The notes below the pieces were generated by a model that searched no databases, was not told the DNA's origin, and worked only from the letters and a program-made list of their open reading frames with translations. Source: Deuterostichococcus epilithicus (Eukaryota > Chlorophyta > Trebouxiophyceae > Prasiolales > Stichococcaceae). Taken from it: a stretch of DNA of 64,000 bases. The stretch covers positions 2,468,501 to 2,532,500 of the forward strand of contig JAVTLE010000005.1 of NCBI GenBank assembly GCA_033439295.1, read 5' to 3'. The stretch's first letter is position 1; the number at the start of each line of letters is the position of its first letter. Shown here one piece after another: positions 1 to 15,275 of this stretch. The translations under genes and the position numbers were made by a program.

Positions 1-1159
1 GCGCCAGGGCCGACATGCAGTCGGTGGTACGCCCCGTGCCGCATCGTGCATCGATTTGACCGCTCGCTCGTTTGATGGCGATCCCTCTCAGGTGGAGCTG
101 GCGGCGGCGGCGCGGAGGGACACAGAGGCAGCCCTGGCAGCGGACCCCCAGTCCGACCTGGCGCACCACCTGATGGGGCGCTGGCACACCGAGATGGCGC
201 AGGTGCGCCGCCAGGGTTTTGGGGTCCCTCTGGCAAGCCGAGGCGCTGCACGGCCTTTGCTGCGACGACGTGCCATCCACCTGCCAGGGCACCCATCAAT
301 GCAATGGCAGCGTCCTCGCGGGCCGCCCGCACCGCGGTGACAACACCGTGCCGGCACACGCATGGACTTGACGGCCTGACAGCGGACGTGTCCTGTGCGG
401 CCCGCAGCTCAACTTCATGGTGCGGGCGCTCATCAAGGTGGTCTTCGGCGCGACGCTGCCGCCGGGCAGCCACGCGGAGGCGCTGGCGGCCTACGAGCGC
501 GCGGCCGACCTGGCGCCAGAACGCCTCATCCACCGGGTCGAGCTGGCGCGGGCGGCGCTGCGGCTGGGGCAGACCACGCGCGCCGCGCGGGAGCTGCAGG
601 TGCCTTGGGGCGCCGCTGCCGGACTTGTCTTGGCCCTGCATCTGCGTGCCTCCAGTCGGTGTCATCGAGAAGGGCAGGGGCCCCGGGGCATGGAGCTGGG
701 CGGTGCCACGCGGAGAGCTCCACTGTCGCCACCGACGAGAGCTCCACTGTCGCCGCCGACGAGCGACAATCCCCACACACATGGGGGATGGCTGAGCTCT
801 CGTGCGCTCGTCGAGCACAACTGCAGCCCACTTGCGCGGGTGCGGCGGCAAGCAAGGCGTGTGGCACTTGGTCCTTGGTTGAACTTGAGCAACATCAGCC
901 CGGCAAAGTCAGCTCGACCAGTCGCATGGTGCAGGTGGCAGTTGACCTGGAGGTGGAAGACATCAATGCGCATCTGACGCGCCTCGACGGCGTGGAGATG
1001 CTGGAGAAGCTGCGCCGCCAGGGCCGCCTTGCTGACGCGCTGCAGCCTGCCCTGCCCCTGGCCGAAGGGACGGCTGCGGGCAGCAGCGGTCTTGGCAGCC
1101 AGGCGGCGGCGGCTAAAAGCGGCGGCGACAGTGTGGCAGCGGGGAGCGGCACAGCATAG
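1..1159 (+). CDS. RMDN-like TPR protein, 3' part
   Basis: Partial gene entering from the left edge. Exons seen: 92-202, 408-599, 935-1159 (stop TAG); all three join in phase 0 across CAG/GTGCGC-type introns. The first ends in LAHHLMGRWHTEMAQ, which matches the HLMGxWxxxxA helix of regulator of microtubule dynamics (RMDN/FAM82) proteins. The second carries a TPR-like helix pair (EALAAYERAADLAPERLIHR). The third starts VAVDLEVEDINAHLTRLDG and ends in an Ala/Gly/Ser-rich tail. RMDN proteins are TPR-fold proteins linked to microtubules and mitochondria in animals; in algae the role is not established. The N-terminus is outside the window. A generic TPR protein is the alternative. Confidence 0.68.
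714..761. repeat. 24-bp tandem repeat, two copies
   Basis: Units 714-737 and 738-761 differ at one base. They lie in the second intron of the RMDN-like gene. Confidence 0.85.
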
Positions 1160-1573
1160 TCAGGAGGCTAGCACTGGCTGTCCGATGCTGCAGCTGCTGC
1201 GGCGGAGGACAGCCATGCTGCATGCAGGGCCGGTGCAGAGCAATGCGCCCAAGGAGCGGCGACAGCCTGCCTGCTGCTGATGCTGCGGTCGTCGCCAGCA
1301 GGCCGTTCTTATAGAGTCTCTTCCTTTGCACATGCAATGACGGCCGAGGGTTTAGGACTAGGGTTCAGGTTTCGGATTCTGCCCGCTGTTGATTCAGGCC
1401 ATATGACCAGCATATGACTGGTCGTTGGCTTGCAATCCTGGAGTAAATTGCTTGACGATATTGTGTGATGACGCTTACAGTGATGACAGCTTCTGGTATT
1501 TACTGTCAGTCTTAAATATCGACATCTTCCTCTGCGCGTCGTCCCCGCCTCCACCTCTTCTCTTCTCACTCCC
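1160..1573. other. Intergenic, convergent 3' ends
   Basis: This is the gap between the stops of the RMDN-like gene (+) and the FHA gene (-). It is less GC-rich than the genes and pyrimidine-rich near 1530-1570. I see no open frame with a recognisable product, so it is probably the two 3' UTRs. Confidence 0.6.
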
Positions 1574-2771
1574 CTACACATCCTCCAGCTGTTTCCGCAC
1601 TTCATCAGAGCCTCCGTTTGCCATGCTCTGTGCGAAGCAATGACCACACTCACTTGCGCCACTCATGCATGAGTGATATGAAAAAGCTGCATCATGGTGG
1701 ATGCTCGTGTCTGCAGCACCAGCCCAGAACATCTCACCATGCATTGCGACCTGGATAAGACCTACAACCCAGCCCCAGACTGAGGGTGAGCACTGAGGTC
1801 TCAACTTCTTTGAGGTCTCACCTTCATGAGCATCTCCATTGCAGGGCTAGCGCTGCCCACCTCCTCGAATTGCAGGGTATGCTGCTGCTCCTGGTCACCT
1901 GCACCGAGGAACGCCCTCTGAACAGCCGTGCGCAGCGGCTGGACTTGCAAGCACAGGCATCACCGGAACCCGGATTCCCACACGTGCAATATGAGGCCTA
2001 TGTCGAGACACCCAGACAAAAATCTTTTGCAAGCAGGTCAACTGGAATTCACTCGGGATCACTCACCGAATGCTAGCGCGGACCCAGGCGCCACCATGTA
2101 TGCGACGCCATGCCGCAAGCCCGTGCCATTCAGCCAGGTGTACGTCTCGCCCAGCAGATCGTCCTCATCGCCCGCCAGCGCCGTGCAGAAGACGCGTCCA
2201 CCCTTTCGCTCCAGCTTTGCGTGCTGCTGCTCCACTGCACAGGTTGTCAATGTGCAGCCATCAGGCCTGCATCGGACAATGTTGGCCATGTCCAGCAGGT
2301 GACAGAGCGGAGGTGCCACCCACAACACGTCGTATGCGACACACGCCTGTGCGTCAGCCAGAATCCACCTCACCCTGGCCTCCGGTCACCCTCAGGTCGG
2401 CGTCAGCAGCGCTGCCGACGATGAATACGTCCTGCAATGCCGGCAGCAAGGCGTCTGTCCAGTCTGGCGCCACACCGAGCCCGGACGACAGCGATGCATG
2501 CACTTGTGGGGATCCATACCTGTCCTACTGACACAGAGCTGCCGTCTGAATGTGCCAGGGTGACATCCTTGTCGCTGGCGGCCGCCGCATGCATGGGGTG
2601 CTGCCGGCAGGGCGCCGATCTTGACCAGCCGCTGAACGCTCTCTCGGCACGATCAGCGCCTGGTCTGCTGGGTCGTGTACGTCTACACGCCGTCTGCTGC
2701 CTATGTGCGGCAGGTGCAGTTGTGCAAATTCGCGCGACGGCGCCGGGAGGCTTCTGGATGCACGCTGACAT
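1574..2771 (-). CDS. FHA-domain protein, probably organellar
   Basis: Exons on the minus strand: 2771-2520, 2431-2374, 2234-2067, 1898-1822, 1627-1574 (stop TAG), giving 202 residues with consistent phases. The FHA fold is clear: VFIVGSAADADLRVTGGQ, then VEQQHAKLERKGGRVF (SxxH-type phosphothreonine loop region), then TWLNGTGLRHGVAY and SALAFG. FHA domains bind phosphothreonine peptides. The C-terminus ends SMANGGSDEVRKQLEDV. About 80 residues before the domain are Arg/Ala/Ser-rich and open to 2834, compatible with a plastid transit peptide. The ATG at 2771 is a guess; 2834 is the other in-frame ATG, and an upstream exon is possible. It is head-to-head with the GH3 gene. Confidence 0.83.
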
Positions 2772-3181
2772 CGCAGCGAAGCCTGCGTCAGGGGGCAGTG
2801 TTACGATTTTCACAAAGGTACACCTTGTGCACATTCAATGGGACGAAGCGAAGGGTGCGGTCAGATGCAAGATCGCTCCTGGCGAGCAATCATGTCGGAG
2901 CTTTCGCGGGAAATTCATGGCCAACCTGGCTACGCAATTGCCGGATGTCGGACAAGCAGCGGTCAAGCATTGCTTATGCTTGCAGATCAGATCAGGGTCG
3001 GTCTTCACTCCTGCACTGCTGGTTTGGCAATGGGCATGCTTTCGAGATTTTCGTGGCAATCCGGCACCTGACGCTCAACACCTCGCCGTGCCTTGAGTCG
3101 CTTTGAAGAACGAGAAGAGCAACGAGTGGCTCGCCTTGCGTTGTGGGACTGCATCCCCGGGTGGTGGCCTTCGCTGCAAAC
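2772..3181. promoter_or_regulatory. Divergent intergenic region, FHA / GH3
   Basis: About 410 bases separate the proposed starts of the FHA gene (-) and the GH3 gene (+). It should hold both promoters, possibly shared. I see no TATA box or repeat that I would defend. Its exact edges depend on the FHA start. Confidence 0.45.
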
Positions 3182-6100
3182 ATGCCCGAGCCATTCGACA
3201 CGATGCGCGGTGCAGCTTGTGTTGTTGGGGTATTGCTACTGCTGCAATTGGGTGCAGGTGCAGAACAACAAGTGATGATTTGTGTCAAGCGGCCTGTCTT
3301 CACATGTCTGTTGGGGTGGCTGACATCAACAGCAAACATCGGCAAGCGATTGTGGACTTCCGACACCGTCTCCGATCCCGCAGGATCCCCTACGGATGAC
3401 AATCATCATGTGGAGCATTTGCTGCGGCAGATGACACTCGACGAGAAGATCTCCCAGCTGTCCTCAACCAGTCCAGCAGTCGAGCGGCTGGGCATCGGCG
3501 CGTTCAACTGGTGGGCAGGTGTATCCCTCTCATCCTTTCCGCATCCGAGCGTGAGGCGCCCCTGCAGACATCAGTCGCAATACAGTAGCCATTTTGAAGC
3601 TGCATCATCATGACGGCTTGGTCGTGTATAGTTGTGCAGCGCACGGTTCAGCGAAGGCCGCACCCTTCCAACATTCAGCTCGTCTTCTCGCGCCTGATGC
3701 TGAGCCTCGAGTCTCGAGCCGCATCCTTGGCGTCAATGGCCGCATCGCGCATGGCTGCCACATTGTTTTCACGTTGCCGTACAGTCTTCGACACAAACGG
3801 CAGCGCACCAAGCACCAGCGCTGCTGAGACGCCCAGAAACACCCCTTTTCTACTGGCTACTTGCTGTGCCATGCCCATGGCTCCAGCACATGAATGGGGT
3901 CCTTCACGGCAACAGATCTTGTGCTGGTGACGCTCCCCAAGGCCACTATATTGGCTGCCGAGTTTTAAGTGTAAATCCAGCCTGCGGGATGAGCCGAGCC
4001 TTGCAAGAGCTATGCGATAGGAGGTGTCAGGGCTCAGAGGTATCGAGCAATCTACGAGTGCCCTGCAAGTGCCAGCCGGAGACCGAATGACAGCGAAAGA
4101 CACGTGCATTGCTTTCAGGGTTTACAACACAGGAAGCAGGAAGCAAGAAACCGTCAACCAATTTTGCAGCGGGACATTCAAAATTCTTATTTTTGCTTGT
4201 TTCGGTCGCAGAGTGCCTGCATGGGGCGAACGAGGACCTCATGGCGGAAGGAGGCACGATTTACCCGAGCCCGCTCGGCTTGGCCGCCACATGGCAAAAG
4301 TCGCTGCTGCTGAGAATTGGCGGACAGGCGCGTGTCAGCTGAAACAGTCCTTGCTTGGCCTGCCAATGGTGGTGCCAACGTGTTGCTAAGGAGATAGTGA
4401 GATTCTGCTGCTGCAGATTGCATCCGAGATGAGGGCAAAAAACAATGCTGAGATGCGCCGGTCAAACAGCAGCAGGTCTGTATAATGGCTTCATCCACAC
4501 AGCTTCTGACTATCAGTTGTCTGACCTTGTCAGAAATCACCGGTTGCTCTGTTGCCGGAAATGCCAACAGTTTCCTTTGTTGCCAGAAGTGCAGAGAAAT
4601 TGTGGCGCTGCCAGCGCCAACAGAAAGCTTCAGTTGAGCTGACGCCAATGGCGCTCTTGCTGCAGGATGCTGAACTGCTTCGATCCCAACATCAACATCG
4701 CCAGGGATCCCAGGTATATATTATTCAAGCTGCCTGCTTCAGTGGCCGCTCGCCTCAAAGGTACTATCGATACTGCCGGCGCCGCCCTGAAACTTGTGCC
4801 CATCTGTCGCTCAGGTGGGGCCGCATTCAGGAGACCTATGGCGAAGACCCGCACCTGACTGGGACGCTGGCGGCTCATTTCGTGCGGGGGCTGCAAGGGG
4901 GCGACAAGCGCTTTGTCAAGGTACGTGCATTGCTGCATTCCGGAAATGCTCCATATTCGTGGCGTTGATACCACCAACCAGTGCGCACATCACGTCACGT
5001 CACATCACACCAGATCAAGCTTGCGGTGCTGCACAACAGGTGGACGCGACCTGCAAGCACTTTGCAGCGTACAGCTTGGAGCAGGCGGACGGCACTTCCC
5101 GCTTCCGTTTTGATGCGCGCGTCTCACCCAGGTCGGCTCCTGCCTCTCCTTTCCTGCTGTGTGGGCGCGGCGCTTGTCATGGTTCGCTTGGTCAACAACG
5201 CAGACGAGCGCGAGGGGCCCTGAACGCCTGAAACGTCTGATTGTGCAGGGACGCTCACGAAACGTATTTGCCTGCATTCGAGGCGTGCGTCCGAGACGGC
5301 GGAGTGCAGTCAGTCATGTGCAGCTACAATGCGGTGCGGCATTGGCCGCCTTTGCACTGTGAATTGCTGCTAGAGTCATCACTGAGCATGCGGTTGGGGG
5401 CACAAGCTTCCACTTCAGGCATTCATGGCGCACAAAATTTTCCGCAAGGAAGGATGTCAACACCATTCAGCGTTTCGCATGACAGGGATTGAGGTTTGTT
5501 TCTTGGCAGGTGAATGGCGTGCCAGCCTGCGCGAATGCCCACCTCATCAATGAAACGCTGCGCAACAAGTGGGGCTTTGACGGCTTCGTTGTGAGCGATT
5601 GCGGTGCCGTGGAGGCTGCAGCTTGGGGCCACAGCTGGAGAGCGTGAGTCTTCCCCACTCAGCGCAGCATTCCTGCCTGTCAAGATTCCTATGCGTGCGT
5701 CTGCCCTGCGTCATCTTTCCCTTGGCATGAGCGAGCTCCTGGCCATGGACGTAGGTCGAACGCAGAGGCTGCGGCTGCCACTCTCAAAGCAGGCACAGAC
5801 ATGAGCTGCACAGGTGAGTTTCCCAGCCGGCATACCTCATTCACAGGTGCGCCATAACCGTCTGCGCTTGCTGGCGCCAACCGCCGTCTCAGATGCACAG
5901 TCTGCTCAACTGCCGCAGACTACTCGTATCTGAGGGAGGCACACGCCGCGGGACTCATCAGCGAGGCCGATATCGCGCGGGCGGCGCGGCGCGTGCTGAC
6001 GGCCCGCTCTCGGCTGGGCATGTTCGAACCGCCCGGCAGTGTGCCGTTTGCGGGAATCGGCGCCGACGTCATCGGCGCCTCCGAGCACAAGGCGGCTGCC

Positions 6101-8941
6101 GTCGAGGCGGTCGAGAAAGGTGCGGGCCTCCAGCGCCTTCATCCAGAGCTCTGGGCAGCTGCGTGCTGTCTCTGCATGCTGTCGCTGCCCAACGGTGAGA
6201 AGGCGAAGATTCGTTGACAGTTTCTTGCGGAGTCCAGGCTCGGTTTTGTTGAAGAACATTGCAAGCGGCAGCAAGCGCCAGATGCTGCCGTTGGACAAGC
6301 ACGCCAAGGAACGCGTTGTTGTTGCCGGGCCCATGGTGCGATTTTTCTTTGTTGATAAACAACGGCATCCTGCTGAAAGTCTGAGGACTGCTTATTCACG
6401 TCATTGCTTGGCATTGCTTCCTCCAACAAGCGTATCTGACGCGGATGGAGGTGGCTGATGTGCAGGCACACACCACAGAGTATTTGCTGGTAGGGAAGCT
6501 ACATTCGTCTGCAGGGTGGACTTCTGTCTGCAGGCTTCCTTGGGCAATGTTCTGATGGCACAGTGATCCACTGTGCTTCAGGGAAACTACTATGGGATAC
6601 CGGCTGGCAGCGTTATCACGCCTTTCACAGCCATCAAGGTGCGCGTCGCACGCCTGCCGCACCTGCGCCTTTCCGTCAAATTCCGCCAGATCTGGGGCCG
6701 CGCCCATCATGCTGCTTGTGCCCGAAATCGCATCTGCTGCACCGAGTCTGACGAAATCAGAGTCCTGCGCAGAACAAGGTAGACGGCGGCAGCGGCGGCA
6801 ACCTGGTCACGCACCACCCAGGGTCCCGCGTGTCCGGCTGGTTTGCCGGGGGCATCGACGAGACCATAGGTGCTGCTGCTGGCCTCGCCGGCTGCACCAT
6901 GCGAGTGCAGGCCCTCACCAGAATATCTCTGCAGGGGTGTCCTCACTCTTTGAGAGGCTGCATACAGTGGGTGACGATGTGCCATGCGAGGCGCGGCCGC
7001 AGCCTGGCTCGTGCTGTCTTGAGTGCATGACACAGTTGACATTCCTGGCAGGGACAGTGATGTCATATCCTGAATGGCAGGCTACTGTGGGGACGCCGAC
7101 GTATGCGTGCTGTGCCTCGGCACCAGCTCCATTGACGGCCACTCCGCTAACGACCCCCAGGGCCGCTACTCCATGTGGAGCCCCATCCAGGAGGTGCGTG
7201 CCGGCGTGCGGACTGCAGCAGCAGGCGCCGTGGGGCTGCTTTGCTGCGGCTGCGCTGTGATGACAGCTGACGCATCAAACAGGAAGTGCTGCTGTGTGTG
7301 CTACAGTAGGAAAGCGGGCTGCAATGAATCAACGATCCTTCATCTTTGTTTGTTCAGCCGCAGGGCGAGATGCTGGACCGCACCGACCTGCGGCTGCCGG
7401 GCGTGCAGGAGGACCTGGTCAAGGTCTGCTCCAGCGAGCCAAGTCTGTGTCAAACCAGTCTGTTTGCCAATGCTCCTGTCCGATGCACCGCAGCAGCACG
7501 CGTCAAGCAGTCGCAGCCATTTGCCCGGCATGAGGAAGCACCGCCTTCTGAGGTGACCCGCCATGAGAGGTTCACACGGGTGTGTGGATGCGCAGGGCGT
7601 GGCAAAATACACAGACGCGCACATCGTGGTCATCCTGATCCATGGCGGCCCGCTGGACATTTCGTGGTGCAGCCTCTTTTGCAGCGTAATAAAATTTCAA
7701 TATTTATTTCATTAAGAAGTTTTTCTCCGAGCGAATTGAGGCCCGAAGTACTTCCCTTTACTTTTCAGGCTGCAGCAGTCCGACCGCATTGGCGCCGTCC
7801 TGACCGCCTGGTACCCTGGCCAGGTGGGATGAGACTGTACATATATAAAACAAAATGAAGCCTTCAAGGCGCAGTGACTGCACAGCGAGCCTCTGGCCTG
7901 GGCCTGTGCTCAGCCTGTGCACCAGCTCGCCATGTGGCTTACTGAGGGAGTTGTTTGGCACTGACGCTGCCTGCTGGCCCTGCAGGGCGCGGCCGGCATC
8001 GCGAACCTGCTGTTTGGCGACGCCTCGTTCTCGGGGCGGCTGCCGGTGTCGTTCCCATTCAACAACTACACATCGCAGATCGCGATGTCCGACATGGACA
8101 TGTCGGACTGGCCTGGCCGCACCTATCGGTATGGCCACTATTGCATTGGGTCGAAGACCTCTTGCGGCAGACATGCATGGCGAGGTCTGCTTCATACCTA
8201 GCCATGCGCTGGGGCCTCATGTTGCGAGCCCTCAGGTCCATCCTCATCCACCCTGTCGTGCCGATGATGTGCAGATACCTCCGAGTGCCCGTGCTATACC
8301 CATTCGGGCATGGCCTATCGTACACAACGTTTCAGTACAGCCGATTGACCGCCGTTGCCGATGGGCGAGCGCCCATAGACGGCGCCCACGAGGTCGCTGT
8401 GCACGTCAAAAACACAGGCAGGCTCTTCGCGCTGGCCCGGTCTGCAGCGCATGATCCGCACACCAAATGCTGCTGAGATGAGAATTGCTCCGTCTGACCG
8501 AGCAGCCCTTGCCTCCTGTCGTGCTGAGCGCAGTGCTTCTTTGCAGGGAACGTCAGCTCTGACCATGTCGTCATGCTCTTTGTCCGACCCAGCAAATGTC
8601 CGGCAGCCGACAGACAGCCGGCGACACTGCCTCAAAAGTCCTTGAAACAGTACACAGTCCTTCACCTACGGCGCGGCCGGTCTGCGACAGTTAGGTTCAA
8701 CCTGTACCTGTCGGACCTGCAGCTGCACGGGATCGAAGGTGCGAGACCATGCTTCTGTTCCGGCAGACCGCTTGCTCAGCACCTGTAGCGGTGTTGCAAA
8801 TGCATCTGATGGTTTGTGGCTGACTTTGCATAGCGCTCACTCCTGCATGTGATCGTAGGTGCTGATGCTGCGTGTCAGTGGACGGCGGAGGTCGGAGGGC
8901 TTGAAGCAGTGTTGGAACTAAGAGCAACAGCAACATCTTGA
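3182..8941 (+). CDS. Secreted GH3 glycosidase, beta-xylosidase-like
   Basis: Twenty-two exons: 3182-3518, 4212-4327, 4417-4475, 4666-4713, 4815-4920, 5040-5131, 5249-5333, 5510-5643, 5755-5813, 5919-6119, 6238-6335, 6451-6489, 6582-6638, 6779-6869, 7081-7193, 7364-7423, 7596-7666, 7769-7823, 7986-8128, 8275-8417, 8547-8738, 8859-8941. They give 793 residues, normal for plant-type GH3. A hydrophobic signal peptide ([13 protein letters not shown]) sits near the N-terminus, so the enzyme is probably secreted or vacuolar; ATG 3203 is an equally good start. The barrel domain shows [18 protein letters not shown] and FVVSDCGAV, whose Asp (about residue 311) is the catalytic nucleophile position. The second domain shows [14 protein letters not shown] and WYPGQ; the C-terminal fibronectin-III-like domain shows [12 protein letters not shown] and VKNTGNVSSD. 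Substrate (xylan, arabinan or beta-glucan) cannot be fixed from sequence. Introns at 4328 and 8418 start with GC. Confidence 0.93.
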
Positions 8942-9503
8942 TTGTCAAAGCAGAGCGTCTGTTATGCTAGGTACATATTGGTCGGCATATGTTGCCGCTG
9001 CCCGGTGGATGAAATTGCAGGGAAGTTTCAAGTCCAACCAAAATTCCGTCTTCCTTGGCGGTGCAAAGCACAAGGCTGGAATCTGCAAGAAGGGTTGATG
9101 GGAACGATTGCGTCCTACTATGGAGGCCTGGCGGCAAACGGCGTGTCGCCATTGCCGCACAGAAACACCCGCCCTGGCTCAGTTCAAGGATCGGTTGATC
9201 ATCCAGGAGCAAAGCTGCAGACAAAAGAGTGCCATCAGCGGTGTCTCTTCCAAAGCAAGCACCGCCCAGGCGGAATTGCACAAGTGCCGCCGATTTTCCA
9301 TGCATCAGGTTTCGGAATTGTTGCCAGCCTGGATTTCGAGCGACCCACTTTGACCCACTTCTCCAACTACCGTCCTGCGCACCGACCAACCACCTTTCAT
9401 CTTGCGTAACGCTGCATCGATCAATCCTGATAGCATCGCACACATGGCAGCTTGGAACTCAAGTGCAGCGTTCTCTGGTCTGGTGATCTGAGGTAGCACC
9501 CAT
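8942..9503. other. Intergenic, nothing recognised
   Basis: This lies between the GH3 stop and the ubiquitin-like gene, both plus strand. It holds only short frames without spliceable continuation or family resemblance. It should contain the GH3 3' UTR and the next promoter. Confidence 0.55.
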
Positions 9504-10209
9504 ATGTCACCCAGTGGAGCGCAGCAGCTCGTCACCGTGAAATTTGTTTCAGGCGATGCAGACCTAATCCTGAGAGCAGACGACGGTACAGCTGCTTCTC
9601 TTATTGATCAGGTCCGCTGCCAGCTCCGCTCCCGACGGTATCATGGGCGCAAGCGTGCATGGTAGCTCAACAAACGATGCGACGAAGAAAGCTCCTCTGT
9701 GCCCCTGTCCGAAGCCCTCGAGTGTGACCGGCAGGTGCGTGGCGAGCGGCACTTTGCAGCAGAGCAGCGGTTGCGCCTCATCCATGGAGGGAACGAGCTG
9801 TTGGGCGACAGTCCGCTGCCGCCGAGACCTTGCGTGATACACTGCACCGTCACTAGCGTGCCACGCCCCGAGAGGCCGCCGCCACCAGTGGACTGGGTGC
9901 GTGCTGCCTGCCACGCCCTGCCTTAATTGCGGTGGACATGGTTTTTTCGACGTCTGCAACCATCGACGTCGGTACCAGTTGGTTTGATACCTGCAGTTGG
10001 ACGCCATCGGCCCACGCCGCCTCCTGAAGTATGCAGTCGGGGCCTTCCTGGTGTACGCGGACAGGTCGTGTCTGACCGGCCCGAGCAGCTGGTCGACCCT
10101 CGCGCTGTTGGCTGCGTTCAACGTGGTGTACCTGCTCGTCTGTTTCCCGCAGCTACTGGTGCGACTCCTGCCCCCTCGTGCTGCACGCTTAATGAGCGCG
10201 CAGGCTTGA
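9504..10209 (+). CDS. Ubiquitin-like membrane protein (TMUB/Dsc3-like)
   Basis: Three phase-0 exons, 9504-9611, 9735-9896 and 9997-10209 (TGA), encode 160 residues. The N-terminal part reads as a ubiquitin-like domain: VTVKFVSGDADLILRADDG (first beta hairpin), then RLRLIHGGNELL and CVIHCTVT, the last two typical of TMUB and DUF2407/Dsc3 proteins. Pro-rich linker PRPERPPPPVDW follows. The last exon gives two hydrophobic segments, about LLKYAVGAFLVYA and LALLAAFNVVYLLVCF, then a basic tail. In other organisms such proteins belong to membrane ubiquitin-ligase complexes of ER or Golgi; that role here is inference from architecture only. Confidence 0.8.
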
Positions 10210-11212
10210 TAAAATCATGACTGCAGTCGGTTCTGCGGGATCCTGCAGAGGCCCTCGGTGGTTTTACTGAGCCGCTGTTTTGTCACTAGCTGCGCACCTC
10301 ACTCCAATGTGTTGCCCGGGATCGCCTGTGAGCTTCACTTTCACGCCAGACGAGTATTGCACACTGAGCGGTCTTGGCTCGCTGCCGGGTGCGAGCGCTC
10401 AAGTCCTGCATGAATGTATGCAGGGCCTGATTCAGTGAGAGGCGCGAATCCTCAATGAGGCCCGGACGTCGTCAGGAAGTCATTGCGCAAGACCTGAAGG
10501 TGAGCCTGCCCTGGCGCGCTGCCAGTTTGACGAGCAGGAGTCAGCAGTTGAAGTGCCTGGCTGCGCATATTCTGTGCATGGACATGTCCACCAAGGCGGG
10601 CATCATGCCGTGATGCAGGACGGGGGGGCCTGTGCGTCACTCGCCGAAGACGTCCATCTGTGCAACTGCCGCCGCAGTGCCGCCGACATTATGTTTCAGA
10701 GTCAGCAATCAGGGAAGCTAGATCAGAAAGATTGAGCGAGACCCATCTAGACGGAGCTCTCACGATAAAAGGAAGGCTGAGGTGTACCAGCGTTTACCAT
10801 CTGTCACGCCCCATGCCCCTGCTGAGCACGGCATCATCCCGCCGCTGGGCTGCCTCATTACACACTGCTGCATCTTCAAGCAGAGCTGACACTGTCGTCC
10901 ACAGTCACATGCACGTGCTTGATACATACATTGCGTCACGTTGCAAATCAAGCAAGTCTTGCTTCGACAGCGTGATTTCCAGAGCGTGTCAATCGAACCC
11001 GATCCAGTAGCAGCCCAGGGACTTGCCAGGCCGGCTAAGACGCTCGATAGCAAGGAAAGCAGCTGAAGAGAGACCGATTTGCCGTCTGTTGACTATTTCA
11101 AGAATCGCGAGCCGGCAGTTTGGGGCGTCGATTGCTGTGCCGTCACCGCGCCGCGCGCTGTCTGGAGTACAGCTACCCGCTTGGGACTTGAGCCGCCGCG
11201 TAGCAGGCGAGT
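10210..11212. other. Intergenic, nothing recognised
   Basis: About 1 kb before the CDK gene. Short open frames occur on both strands but none has a motif or plausible splice partners. It presumably carries the CDKD promoter and 5' UTR. Confidence 0.5.
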
Positions 11213-14944
<3,732 letters not shown>

Positions 14945-15275
14945 CGGCATGTCTGCAGCGTGTGCAGTTGGTCCGGCGCTCAGCACCTCCGCCTGATGTG
15001 GCACGTGGGCCGTGGTTTGCAGGGCGCATTGCCTTGGGACAGTCTGGTGTTCCCTACTCCTTACGTCCTTGAGAATTTCGGAAACAATCGGTCGTACAGA
15101 ACAGCCAAGACAGCAGTGCTGCATCACAACTTGGATTGCGCTCGTTTCTGAGCGTGCTGGGGTTGTTGACAGCCGCGCTAGGTATGCGCGAACACGCTTG
15201 TTGGTCCAGCTTGCGTCCGCCAGTGGGCACTTGGCCGCCGCCGCGTCACCGCAACACCAGGGAGGCACCCCTTCG
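14945..15275. other. Intergenic, convergent 3' ends
   Basis: This short gap separates the CDKD stop (+) and the uL10c stop (-). Nothing recognisable is present; it is probably 3' UTR of both genes. Confidence 0.55.

Noticed and set aside
9564-10121. 185-codon minus-strand frame
   Set aside because: It overlaps antisense to the ubiquitin-like gene, whose three exons show family motifs and consistent phase.
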